Source: Pholiota molesta
Taxonomy: Eukaryota > Basidiomycota > Agaricomycetes > Agaricales > Strophariaceae
Assembly: GCA_014925825.1 (NCBI GenBank)
Contig: JACGCK010000117.1
Location: 1-64,000 of the forward strand
DNA: 64,000 nucleotides
Direction of reading: 5' to 3'
A model generated the notes under the pieces. It was not told where the DNA came from. It worked only from the letters and a program-made list of their open reading frames with translations, and made no database searches. Both the position numbers and the translations under genes were made by a program. Numbering within the stretch: position 1 is the stretch's first letter; the number at the start of each line of letters is the position of its first letter. Shown in pieces: positions 11,641-23,573 of this stretch.

Positions 11641-13290
11641 GAGCTCGTCACAGCATCCGGATACGTTTACACCTTGTCCCCCTCCTTCCACCGCTGCGCC
11701 GCTCTATGCACGACCTAGGGACGGGCTGTTGGCGGCGCGGGCGCAGAATCTACTCGGGCAGCGTGCATCCGAGCACGTACTTCGTCCGCCTACGCACTCG
11801 GCGGTGCACGATCTGCGCGATAAGATAGGTGTGAACACAGCCTTGTACCACCAGCATCCTCATCACCCGATCTTCGCTCTCGGCCCCTATCCTTCATCGA
11901 GCTCATCCACCGCGTCCCGCCTCGAGCTCCACGCAGCGACACGTGCATATGGCCCTGTGCGCCTTGTGTTAGTGCGCTGCGTTGCTGTGGAAATGCAATA
12001 TCAGGTGGGATGCGGTGCGCGTTGATGCTGGCGAGGAGGCGCTATGCCTATTATGTTGCTCGCGCTAGCTTCCAGGTACAACGAAGTCGAACTGGACTAA
12101 GGCGTGTTCAAACTAGGTGGCGTCTTTGCCTGCTTCGCCGTCGTTGTCGTGATCAAAGTCGATTCAATACAGAGTAGCTACGCCATCACCTTGAAAGCCA
12201 CCGCGCCAAGCCTCATTTCTTATTCGCATTCGACCTTTTTTTCGTCCGCGCTATTGCCACATTGCTCTTGGGCTGTGCAGTATGGTCTTGATCCAGAGTT
12301 TCTTTTGCCTCTACCACTAATATCCTCACCACCCGATCGTCGCTTTCGGCATCTCTCCTTCTTGCAGCACGCTCGTCACCGCGTCCCGCACCCGAGCTCT
12401 ACTCTGCGCAACGGCACGTGCATGTGGCCCGTGGGCCTTGTGCTAGTGCGCTGCGTTGTCGCGGACCTTGAAACGGGAGACGCGGTGCGCGTTAAAGCTG
12501 GCGAGGAGGCACTGGGCCTACCGATGCTCCGCGCTAGCGTCCAGTTACGACGATGCCTGGATGGAGAGATCCGTGCATCTCCGTGCATATGGCCCTGTTT
12601 TCGCTATCGCAGACGCCGCCTCTCTGTCATCAAAGAATTCGAGCTGGACGAAGGTGTGTTCAAACTCAGTGGTGTCTTTGCCTGCTTCGCCGCCATCGTC
12701 GTGATTAACTTCGATTTCGATACAGAGTAGCTACGTCATCGACTTGAAAGCCACTGCGCCAAGCCTCATTATTTATTCGCATTCGACCTTTTTTTCGTCC
12801 GCGCTATTTCCCGCTTTCGGCATCTCTCCTTGCAGCACGCTCGTCACCGCGTCCCGCACCCGGGCTCTACTCTACGCAACGGCACGTGCATGTGGCCCGT
12901 GGGCCTTGTGCAAGTGCGCTGCGTTGTTTTTTGATTGTATAGGTGGGACGCGGTGCGCGTGTATGCGGGGGAGGAGGCGCAGGCTGTGCCTACTGATGCT
13001 CCGCTCTAGCGTCCAGTTACGACGGTGCCTGGATGGAGAGATCCGTGCATATGGCCCTGTTTTCGCTATCACAGACGCCACCTCTCTGTCATCTGTCATC
13101 AAAACCACGCGAATTCGAGCTGGACGAAGGTCTGTTCAAACTCAATGGTGTCTTTGCCTGCTTCGCCGCCATCGTCGTTTCAAATGCGATTTCGAAACAG
13201 AGTATCTACGTCATCAAATTAAAAGCCACTGCGCCAAGCCTCATTATTTATTCGCATCTGGCCTTCTTGTCGTCCGCGTCATTTCCACCA
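11552..13290. repeat. Repeat family S, tandemly repeated in the left arm
   Basis: The same segment, starting with GTGTTCAAACT and running through CTTTGCCTGCTTCGCCG, TTGAAAGCCAC and CATTCGACCTTTTTTTCGTCCG, occurs at about 12104, 12656 and 13130, so units are about 552 and 475 bp. Single copies lie at 33.1-33.4, 47.5-48.1 and 53.0-53.6 kb, the last two inverted. The plus-strand reading ELDEGVFKLSGVFACFA and a minus-strand reading AKTGPYAR are both open in several units because the units are so similar, so openness is no proof of coding. Function unknown. Confidence 0.7.
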
Positions 13291-13678
13291 CTGGTAGTAT
13301 GGCGTTACAGAATGTTTGCATCCCACAATTCTAAATCGGGTGATGAGGCTTCTGCGAGTGCGTTCAGTTACGACGGCGCGCGGATAGCTAGAGACGCGCG
13401 TGTCGCCCTAGTTTTGGTGGTGCAGAGGACGCTCGTCGTCGCCTCTGAGAAAGATTCAAGCTGGAGCTGAACGAACGTGCACGGAGTCTTTGGTGCGTGC
13501 ACAGTGCACCGTTGTTATCGTAATTGACGCCGTCCTGCGTTCATAGATTCAGAGAAGAGGCGCTATCGAGGCGCAGTCTGACTGTTTAGTCAAATCAGAG
13601 ATGCGGCCGTAAACATAGCAGCTAGCTACTTTCCTCAAAAAAAATTTACAATCTGATAATGTATTTGACATTTCCCTG
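13291..13678. other. Junction between repeat S and HET1, no gene
   Basis: The S-like match fades by about 13,300 and HET1 ends (minus strand) at 13679. The sequence between shows only short ORFs and an AT-rich stretch at 13630-13680 that could serve as the HET1 3' region. Confidence 0.4.
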
Positions 13679-16095
13679 TTACAAGTACAAGCTCATGAGC
13701 TGCATACCATGGTTTTTAAGTTCGGTCCTTCTAACGCGATAATATGTGTCGTCCCAGACATTAAAATAACCACCATCATCGTCCTTGTAATCCCCTTCGT
13801 CGCTATTTGTGGTATCTTCGTCGCTATTTGTAGTATCTTTGTCTGAATCACTTCCTTCGAGGATGGTTGATTGGCCGGAGAGGTCGAACACAATGGGTTC
13901 CTTTGTTTCGATCATGATGTAACGCCCCAAAGCTGTCACTTTGCCAGCAGGTTCAACAAATTCCATGCCCCTTGCAATGCACGTTTTCGAATGAAGAGGT
14001 TTATTTTATTCCCGCCGAAATTGAAAACTGCCAGCGTGATTTGATACCAACCGTTGTTGGCCTTGTTGGGGCCATCGGGACCAGAGATTCTCTTGTCGAG
14101 AACATTGTAGGTGGTGGGGAAGTCATCGTAGTGTGTATCTGGTGAAATATCAACGGTAGCGTTGAAATCACCAATAGCGTCGCGTTGGATGGATTCACTC
14201 GAAATTGACACTGCAGGCATGAGTATGACTGGGATATGAAGCCCGAGATGTGTCAGCGTCAGTGGCGCTATAGGCCGGCCTAGCATTCCTAGAAACAAAT
14301 CTATGTTGGAAGATCGGCACACATAGTATCGAGGGCTGGGTGGCAGAAGCATGGAACAGTGGGGCCGGGAGTCCGGGAGAGGACCCGCCCAATTGAGCAT
14401 ATCCAAGACACCCTCCTCATACGAATTCAAAATTTCTCGGAGTAGACGAGAGAACGCGCGATCAGCACCCTCGCCATAGGCAGTCGAAATACTGATACTG
14501 AAGATCCCCATCAAAGAGTACGCCATGTCTTCTTCGCGGGTCACAATCCGGTTCGCAGCTAATTGCATCCTGCGCGAAATCGGCGAGCTGTAGATATCGC
14601 TGAGCTCGCCCTCTGAGATTGTTGTTGCGCGCTCGATTTGCTCTATAGTCTGTGAAACCATTTTGTCGTTATTCGAACCCTTGACGAGTTCTTTCCAGTC
14701 GCCGTTATAGAACTTAATGACACGTGGTGCGAGTAGTTCCTGCAACGTCCATCCGCGGGTGAACCACCGATCCATGTGCATATTCGAAACTGTCATGGTC
14801 TCCGAGAGATATATGACACACATGTGAGCACGGCGGTACCAATTAAACATTGAGCGAATGGACTCGTCGAGCTCGGCGCTACTTTCTTTATCGATACAGA
14901 TCGTGTCCATCCAGCCGAACGCAAGCCCGTGGTTCTTCCAAGCCGTTTTGCAGAAGTTGACCAGTTTCTGATATCCAGGGTCTTGCGCATCGAATACGCC
15001 TTTGGTCCAGTTGCTATAGGTGACTTCACCGGCGGCCGTAGACAGCCATGCATGGGACAGGATGGCGTATCGTGCATATCTGGAGATCAGGCGCTGTATA
15101 GCTTTCTCCTCTGTTTCCTTCTTTTTCGAAGTGGTTTGTGGGATGTGGTCAGGCTCATGGATGTTCGCGCGCAGTGCTGATTCGAGGCGTGGATGAATCG
15201 CTCCCCTTTCGAGCAGAGAGATCTGGAGGCCGGAACCGTGCGGCTGGAAACATAGTAGGCGAATTGGCATTGCGTTGAAGACATGCTCTCGGAGTGCGTT
15301 GAACAGCTTGTCATGGAATGTTGGTAGTGGTTTCTCCAAGGTATCTATAATACTTGATAAGTTCCTTCGATCGCAGAGTCTATGGACGATAACTCTAATT
15401 CTTACCAGTTTTTTCTGTAAAATTTCCTGTTACCGCATTCTCGACCTCTGAAGGCGTCTTAGGCGGTGGATCACCTTCAAAAGACGAGGTCTTGACTATT
15501 CCGAGACGCTATTACTATAATTCTAAACCGAGATTCATCAAATTTCATACCTTCATCGTCGCCATCACCGTCGTTGTCATTGACCTCCTCGGAGTCTTTC
15601 CTCGGCTCCTCCCCATCGTTGAGATCTGTTTGAATAGCTTTTTTTTCAGCGTAGATCCTATCATTCATTGCATGGCACAAGTTGTCGATATGCACCTTCG
15701 ATCAGGCTCACTTCGATTGTGTTTGCGGTTACGGATTGAGAACTTCTTACAATGCTTGAAATAAATTCTCGCAGTGCCGTGATTAATCTGTCCGCTTCGG
15801 ATCCCAAGGGAAACTGATTGATATCTAACACATCGGCGAGCTCAGAACGATTTCCCTTGCATTCAGAACGACAACGTACTATTTTCCTTTTCCTCTTTTT
15901 GATCCATGCTCCGTATGAGTGGAACAATAAAGTCCTGCAACGCCTTCAATAATGGCTGATCGGATACGCTTGCAGATAATGTATTCTTCTCTAGAATCGT
16001 AGATGAGCATCTACCTCGTCCCAAGCATGGTCGATGGACGCCGACGCACCTGCATCGATCTGGTCATCTGTTGCTTTCTTTTCATTAGATGCCAT
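13679..16095 (-). pseudogene. HET1: heterokaryon-incompatibility (HET) domain protein, C-terminal frameshift
   Basis: HET domains act in fungal non-self recognition and trigger cell death when incompatible hyphae fuse; that is known of the family. The start at 16095 (MASNEKKATDDQ) is followed by short acidic exons joined in frame by GT..AG introns (15.4-16.0 kb). The large last exon from about 15350 carries the three HET blocks: YAILSHAW, GWMDTICID and RGWTLQELLAP, followed by the EEDMAYSLMGIF and AYGEGADRAF segments typical of basidiomycete HET proteins. Compared with HET2, an A run at 13984-13987 appears one base short, so the reading stops at 13936 and the conserved tail (ending HGMQLMSLYL at 13679) lies in another frame. 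The HET domain itself is complete, so a shortened protein could still be active; a homopolymer sequencing error is possible. Confidence 0.8.
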
Positions 16096-17250
16096 GACTT
16101 AGTAAATGCGTGTGACTGCAAGACAAGAGAATTTTTCAAAGGCGACGATAGAACGATAAGCCGAAATCCGTTTGGGATCCCTTTTTTTGCACCTTTGTCA
16201 TCAGTTTGATCATCCTTGAGCTTGACATTTCCTCGGACCTCATGACGTCGACAACACATTTGGACTATATGTTTCTCCTGTTTAAATAGATATGACATAT
16301 CGTCCGTTTTAACATATCGTCCATCGTATCATAACGGTGTCATATCACTGGGAAGGAAGAGTCTGATTATGTACAGGAAAGGGGGCAAGACGGCAGCGGG
16401 TTATCAGAAACGATGGATTGTTCAGCGAACGTTGAAATGGTTCGAGTATCTGCTGCGCCGTCGAACTGATACGCTCGTCATTTTCACGAAGACCGCAGCA
16501 GGCAACGCAGGAACACCACGAAAGCAGGGTATATTAGATATTTTCAGGGGTGAGGAATAGCACAGAGAGCGACTGGGGCCTGCTTAACGCTAATGGCAAA
16601 CGAGAGGGCGACGGCGAAACGAGAGGGCGATGGCGTCACGGGGCAGAGTCGGATGGCACTGGGGTTGGTCAAGGTTGATGTTGAGTACGTTGAGTTGTGA
16701 TCAAGAGGATGACGCTGCGTGCGATGGGATCGCTAGCGGGGCAGATGGTCGCAAATTTTGCGCGTTCAACAAGCAAAAGTGCGGTCCATAACGCGTCTCT
16801 CCCTCGGTTTGATCTCTAATTCGCTCCCTCCTTGGCAACTTTCTTTATAGCCTACAACGATGGTCAGTAGTCTCTTGATGAAGAGAGATAGCCAGATTGT
16901 GCACCTCATTGCATGAGGCCGCGAAAGCGCCTCTAGTGCCTGCGTCAGCGCCTTTCCTGGTGTGCAAGCGCCTTAGGCGCCGCGTGCTCCTTCTCCAGTT
17001 ACGGATGCGAATCATCCAGCTCCTCGTAGCGCTGACAGCTCGGAGGATGCGAGGTTGTGTTGGCGTCTTCAAGGATATTGTCCAGGGACATCCGTCTGTC
17101 CACTCAATGTCCACCTGCGTACCCGGTGGGCAACATTCGGTCAGCTATCGAATTAACATTGCGGCCGTCAGCGTGCTCTGGCGTGTTCAAGCGTTCAATT
17201 CCGTAGAGAGGGGGCGCGAGTGACGAGATAGCGACTGAGCAGGACAAGTT
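16096..17250. other. HET1 upstream region, no supported gene
   Basis: The first few hundred bases are the likely HET1 promoter (AT-rich, 16240-16340). From 16.55 to 17.2 kb the sequence becomes GC-rich, with short overlapping ORFs on both strands and no splice chain that I trust. No close second copy was found in this window. Confidence 0.35.
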
Positions 17251-18716
17251 GACAATTTCAACAAGGTTCCGGGTTGACCGTAGGAAATTCAAACTCCGAC
17301 TGTAATTGTGAACACCGCTACCTCGCTCTTCCGTCTTGCTTCCGTCCGCTCACCAGATTCTGCCACATTCCACCCTCTAGCGAACACAATACGGACTCCA
17401 GACTGGGTTAATGCTCTTCAAGCGAGATACTCTGGCCGTTGGCGGGAGTTCTACCACCCAACAAACTCATCATGCCCCGCACCCACTCCATCCCCATGTC
17501 CGCTTTCCGCCATGTCGACATCAACGACATCATCTGCCTCACTCTCTCTCCTACGAAATGCGCACGCGCCATAGCAGCAAATCCAGCCTACGCCAGGGAT
17601 TAAAGGCATGAAAATGAGGTGAGATATTCTTACACAGGCAACCCGACCTCACGCCTGGGCTCGTCGCCTGTTTTGTACTGGTTTACTAACCCAACGCCCT
17701 TCAGCGCTTCAGCTTCAGCTTCAACCCTCTTGAAACAGACGCACCTTCCTCGAGCATGGCGACCATACTCGCCGACCCACATTGCGGATGCAATCGACGA
17801 GCGACGCCAGCCCCGCCACCATCCAGCGCCAGCGCCACATCTGCGCACCTAGAATTGGACGCTGGAAGTGTATAAGCGTCATTGTCGCTGCCCTGTTCTC
17901 TCTATTTGACCCCTCGTAGCGAAGGTCTACATGCAGCGCGCTCGTCCGCCACGTCTACGCCTGTTTTCTCTGTCCTTGAAACGGAACTGGCGCCTACAAA
18001 TGTTCCATCCGCGAGCCTATCACAGCTTCCGACGAGCGAGCCGCTACGCCCGTCATCGACTACAGTGCGTTGTTCTAGGGCGCGCAGGGGCAAGAGACGC
18101 CGGCGGGTTTTTCATTTTAAGGAGGGCATGACAGCGCGGGCGGTGTGTTGAAGAAGAGCGGTGCTCCGTGTAAGGGAAGGAAGAGGATGCGGCGAGGGAG
18201 AGGAGGAGGATGGGAGGACGTTTTGGCGCCGAGTCTGAGCCTGCGCACGCAGCGGGAGAACATGATGACGGGCAAGTCGCGGACGCGGAAGAAAGGCGCC
18301 GCGATGACGTATCCCATACTTCGACCTCGTCGAGGAATGTCCAGGCGGGCCAGGCACAGCAGCTCCTCGCTGCGCCCCCGCCGACGCCGCCGGACCAGCC
18401 CCGGAGTACGATATCGCGGAGAGGATAGCCCACCCCAACTTCACCGCCGCGTCGTCTTCCTCAATGGTAATACCCCGCAACTGAATCAGCATCGACGGCG
18501 ACGAAGGCAAAACTCCGTGCGAGCAGCGGGCCCCTCCTGCGCGCCGTCGCGGTGCGAGACAGCGCGGGCCGGCGGCAGGGGCGAACTTGGCGTCCAGGGC
18601 GCGGCGGCGGGTGCTGGGGAGCGGACGATGTGATGGTAGGAGTGGGCATGAGTGCTGAGGACCGCGCTGCGCGGCCGTCGTTGGCTAGCACACGCAAGGC
18701 GAGGGAAAAGGCATGA
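17250..18716 (+). pseudogene. Repeat family G, left copy
   Basis: The 5' part (17.25-17.75 kb) is a diverged relative of 1.86-2.34 kb. The 3' part holds protein-like segments EYDIAERIAHPNFTAASSSS (about 18410-18465) and a terminal reading ending RAARPSLASTRKAREKA with a stop at about 18714-18716. The same end occurs at 47056 (RAARPSLASTREAREEV) and 52813 (RAARPSLASTRKAREEV), both on the minus strand. Frames between the islands disagree and the product is unknown, so I treat it as decayed or only partly reconstructed. Confidence 0.4.
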
Positions 18717-19768
18717 AAGGTGTTGTTGAGACCGTAGCCAAATGTCTCGCCGGTATCGCTCTTTTTTCTCGTTCATCATGATCACATTTATTCCCACTTT
18801 CTACATCCTTTGCGGCTTCAATCACACCTACACTGATGTACCTTTACCACGCCTTGGATTTTTCTATTTATTTTCCTTCGAGTGCACGCGTATGTATATA
18901 TATGGTTCGAGATTCAGCAATTGTGATACCTTCACTCCGCCCATTTCACGCTGATTACTTGCAAATCTGTATTGCTGATCATAAATTATTTCTGTCTGTC
19001 GCCCCTTCGAGCTTGCACGCCTACCGACGTGTACTAAATTGGCAATTTTGAAAATTATGCGCGTAAGTTTGTATCTCACTGTTACCCTCGTGGCTCGGGA
19101 TTAAACTCCACGCAGTGTGAAGGAAGCCAACTGGGTGGTTCCCCTACCGCTTTCTATGCCCGCATTTTGTTTCGTCTAAACTTCATTTGTTTTACATCCT
19201 GAACGTTCTAATATATGTTGCGCTTGAATAAGGGTCCTTGTCTATATTCGGCGTATCCCAAACGCGAGGTGCGACGCACGGTCCTCATCAAGTCCTCATG
19301 CCCTCCATCATAGGATCAGACCTTGACCAGAGCTCCTCATTCGGAAATACCGAGCTGCGTTCTGTCGTCCGATTTTGCCGAGCCAGAACACGCTCTTTGC
19401 CTGATTGAGAAATAAGAAAAATAGTATTTTATCACCCATCAGTACTCAGTTTGCAAGCGCACAGTACTGAACGTGCTGTTTTCATAATTGCCTCGGGCGT
19501 AGTGTTATTGCTGTTTCTTTATCATTAAGCCTCTAAAGGAGATTCTTGTGATGCGCATTTCATAGTCAGGGATGTTAACATTGCGGCCAGAGTTCAGGGT
19601 GCATGCGCAAGCAAACGATGAGGAAAAAATGTGTACAATTCGAGCGCGCTCAAACTCGATGCGGCGAAGGGGTCAAGATCTTTACAGCTTAAAAGCAGCG
19701 CATTCGACTCCCAAAGATATTCATCCCACCACCTCCGAGCCATCTTCTCAACCTAGCTAATCTTCGCC
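18717..19768. promoter_or_regulatory. Conserved spacer between G and M, likely M1 promoter region
   Basis: About 1 kb without a convincing gene. It is conserved, inverted, at 46039-47055 and 51884-52812, including the block around CTTGTCTATATTCGGCGTAT and the region just before the M start codon (TTTTAAGCTGTAAAGATC-like on the other strand). Conservation in three copies with no shared reading frame points to non-coding flank carrying the M promoter and the G terminator. Confidence 0.45.
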
Positions 19769-21210
19769 ATGTCTGCAGGCAATCCTTCCCCATTCCCCTT
19801 TAACTTGACGGACGCACAGGACGTCATCAAAGACGGTTACAACCCGTCCGACTCACCTGCACCTACCGTCGTCGATCCCTATCCTCAGAGTCATGCAGGC
19901 CCATCGAGTGGCACCGGAAGTGCGGTAGGACCAACACGATACGCCGGTGTTCCTTCGTCAAGGAGTCAGTCCGCGCCGTATACTAGACGACCGCTTTCGA
20001 CCGTATGGCAAGGCGGACAGGATCAACCTTCTATGAACAATGTTTCTCTATGTAAGCGCTCGTGATTTCTGATGATCAGATAGTACTTGCTAACCCAATC
20101 CATCGCTTTGCGATCTCGACAGACAGCACCCGTTCCGCAGAAGAGTGGAATTCGCATGCAGTAATTCAATCTGAGCTCGCCGGCAGCGGTGGCCAGATGG
20201 GCGCCACCGTCGCCGGCAGTGCTGGGCCCTTGTCGCACCTAGCACCTTCTACTCTGATGTACGTTGCTGCAATTCCACTCTTGAGCTTGCAGATGCTGAC
20301 TGTCTCCAATATTCAGCGTGAAGAGGGAGGCAGTTGAGCCATGTATGAGCGCTAATGCTCCGGCGCCGGGATATTGGACAGGTTCGGGGACGCAAACACC
20401 AGTCCAACACCCTTATGCAGGGGCCATAGCCGCCGCGTGGCAGTCATCTCCATCGCTGATGATGGCTCCGGTGGTACCATCGAATGCCGCTTTCCCTCAA
20501 CAACCCACGGAGCCGCTCAACCCAGGACCCGGCCGTCGAGATCGAGGACCAAGGCAGCCTCATCAGTCAAGCAGGCATACTCGCGCCTCGCAGCCGGCTC
20601 CGAACACTATGGGCGGTGCAGCATGCAGGAGTGCAGGATGCAGCACTGGGACGGAATCGTCAGCCGCCAAGTGTGGCAGGTGGTCGCGCCCCAGGAAAAG
20701 CCCACTTCGCCAATCAAGGACTTCGTAACAAGCCTCAACTACGACCTTCTGGCGCTATTTCCCAATGAAGCTGCCGCCATCCACGAGACGCTGCGATGGG
20801 GGCCATTCCGCGAAATCCACCTGCATTCCCTGTACTCGGCGTCGGCCATCGACGCGCACGGCCGCGATCTGACGTCGATCCCTGGTTTTGCTAAGATTCC
20901 GGGCAGCCTGAAGCTGCTGGTGATGCTAGGTGGGGAGCGGCTCTACGACGAGCTGAGGAACCATGTTATGGTAACGGGAGCACTCAGCGTTGCGATCGGT
21001 AATGCGCTCCAGCCCTGCGGTTTGGTGATCTGCGACGCATTTTGGAAGCAGTTGGAGATGGAGAAAGAGGCGATCGAGACCTGGAGAGAGGGTTTCTATG
21101 CGTAAGCACCCATTCACTGAAGGATATCAAAAACAATGACAATGCTTACATTTCGTTTCAGCGATTTGTTCTTGGACAGTCCGGATCCGCGTACAAGCGT
21201 AAGATTCTAG
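19769..21210 (+). pseudogene. M1: family M gene, 1-bp deletion in exon 3
   Basis: The same four-exon layout as M2: exon 1 opens MSAGNPSPFPFNLTDAQD, introns start near 20052, 20258 and 21102, and the last exon ends DSPDPRTSVRF at 21210. In exon 3, near 20490, the copy has one G fewer than M2 and M3, so the reading shifts out before AAQPRTRPSRSR. The long conserved domain further on (20374-21105 in the shifted frame) is still open, so the break is young. The product is unrecognised; see M2 for the intact form. M1 is the only M copy on the plus strand. Confidence 0.7.
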
Positions 21211-21699
21211 CAGAATGAAGATTCGATATGATCGATGGTGAATATGTCGTCGTCTAGATTACGGCAAACGGGCCGGGCCGCGTTATTATGCTGGGTGCTG
21301 GTCGTTCGCAGATAATTCAATGTTTTTCTTTCCATGTATGTTTTTAATTGAACAATACCTTCTTGTATGTCCCCACCTTCATATGTATGGTTTGTTTCGC
21401 ACTGGACTAGATATGTCATAATTTATTTTGGAGAACAATGCGCAACGATTCGACAAGTTTTAGAATAGACAGGATTTAGAAACAAGATAGCTAGCATGCA
21501 CTATGAATTTTCTGTGAAGATTATGCGTCGTACTCGATCGCGTGTTGGAAGCGCACACTGTTGGTGGTATCCAAGACTCCCGTTATCGATGATTGGTATC
21601 AGACTATTTACTAACAACATTGCACCTGCCAAATGTTTTTCCGTATGTCAGGCAAGTCTCACGGAACGACGTAACTAAAATTACTTCCGTGTTCTGAAC
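21211..21699. other. Conserved 3' flank of M1
   Basis: The sequence after the stop, including CTAGATTACGGCAAACGGGCC and the segment with ATATGTATGGTTTG, is repeated after M3 (44.35-44.6 kb) and M2 (50.2-50.4 kb). It carries no ORF of note and probably holds the 3' UTR and terminator. Confidence 0.45.
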
Positions 21700-23164
21700 A
21701 CGCCGCTGATGCTCATTGACCAGCCCGCAAAATATGATAGATTCAAGGATTCAGCGTCATTCATAACAAGCAATCATTTGGGAGTTATGATACTAAAAAT
21801 TTATCCGTTCACAGACTCGGAATGAGATGCAAGTGTCGTGAATGAGCGAATGGATATACAATATACCGCAAGAGATGCGCAGGCTCTGAACCAATGAACG
21901 TCGAACATCGAACGTCGATCTCCTTGAATTGAATACTGCGCGCCCGCCAACTGTCGATCAAAAGTAAGCTGTCGGATGATCAGCGTCATAGAATAGGCAG
22001 CTCGTTGACCCGATGGATGTAAACAGCAAGCGCAGCGGGAACTTGCAGAAACAAGCATTCTACAGAAGGGTGGCGTCAGACCTCACAAAAATCGAGAATC
22101 TGGAGTGCCTTCGGCGCCGGTAAGGTCAACAACCGCCTCGGCGGAACCGTCAAGTCCAACAGGATCTCGACGCTTTCCCAGATGCACGCTCAATGTCGAT
22201 GCCACCCGTGAATAAAATGAATAGTCTTTCATTCCGCTGGAGTTTACTGGACGGGATGTTTAGGGAGAACATACCGCAAGCCAGGACACCAGGACGAAGG
22301 GAGGCATACACCCGATAAATCGTAGTTGCAACACCAAACCCGTTGCATCTACTTGAAAGAAACGGTCTGATCATCACATCTGTGGGTTGTAAAACAGCAT
22401 CTTACGCACCATACAGCATTCGACGGCGGCGCGCAGGCTCCCTTGATCACGACCCCGGTCTCCCCGTCGTATCTCCACAACCCAGACGTTCCGCCAGTAG
22501 CCAGGCCGTTGGGCGGGTAAGCTTGGGGCGCCATTGGGCATGCGATTCTCTTGGGAGAACAAACGTCCACCGTCGCCGGGCTGTAGGCTGGTCCTGCGCC
22601 TGCACTTCGAGCCGAGCACGTTCCGGGAGAGGATGACCGAGCCGTCCAGCGTCCAGGTGGCATTCGCACCTGCCAATGGGACGAGCTGTGGGCCAGTGTT
22701 TTGAATCTATCACCATCAGATTCAGCCAGCGATACAGCGCCGTCAACACGTGGAGGGTCGCTCACTGTCGATGCGCGCCAAAGACTTGGCATCATTAGCG
22801 TCATCGTCATCGTCGTCGTCGTGGCCTAAGGAGACTCTGCTACGGATATGTAAGCTTGCCGTTGGAAGAGATTGAGTTTAGTTACCAGCGACGGCCTCCA
22901 TGTCTTCTTCATCGTCCTTATTGACATTGGAACCGGCGTAGAATGGATCAACACACAGTCAACATAGATTACGCGTCCACCTGTCGCGCAAGGGAAAAAA
23001 TCCCAATTGAACATCCGAGACTCGAATGATTTATATGCGATGTGTTGGGAGGAGGATATACGAAGAGAATGGAATCCGAGGCCAATCGGAGGCTGATGGT
23101 GGCTCGTAACGAGATTTGGACGAGCTCGAGTGGCTTGTCGGCATTATAACATTTCAAACTCCGA
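21700..23164 (-). pseudogene. Repeat family R, copy R1
   Basis: Nearly identical in inverted orientation to R3 (48.4-49.9 kb). Minus-strand islands are GANATWTLDGSVILSRNV, GDGGRLFSQENRMPNG, YDGETGVVIKGACAPPSNAV and AVVDLTGAEGTPDS. The islands lie in different frames. The match to other R copies stops sharply at about 23164 after CTCCGAAG, where the flank of the integrase module begins; the S part that follows R elsewhere is missing. Confidence 0.55.
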
Positions 23165-23573
23165 AGTATGGAAACCGAGAGCACCACGCTCATGAAGCTG
23201 TTGACAAACATGTCCGGCAGGCATTGCCGCATGTTCTAGGCAAACAGAGACCTGAACCACCTCTAAATAAATGTCTTGTTGATTAGTCATCAGTCATCAT
23301 CACTCCTCCGCTCCCCAATCAATAATTCTCAACTTATAAAGAGGTGTAGCTACTTATATTGTTTTCATGCATGTTCTAAAGCTCAAAATTACCATGTTAT
23401 TGACCCAGATTAATTTATGTGATTCCCTATTTTTCTTCATGGTGAATGTTTGAATCTCTATAACACGTTTTAGCATTTCAAAATGAAAATCTGCACATAG
23501 AGTCTAGAAAATTTTGTGACACCATTGAAACATAGAAGCAAATTTTATAAATGAGATTTCTACTAATCACTAA
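23165..23573. other. 3' flank of the integrase gene, unique sequence
   Basis: About 400 bp between the end of R1 and the transposase stop codon, AT-rich from 23270 on. I see no terminal inverted repeat matching the other end of the module and no ORF worth calling. Confidence 0.4.

Noticed and set aside
22349..22810. 153-codon ORF in R1, nearly identical to one in R3, as a real gene
   Set aside because: Three frames are open at once over this GC-rich stretch; the more protein-like reading (WTLDGS, FSQENRMPNG) lies in another frame and does not join upstream exons in phase.
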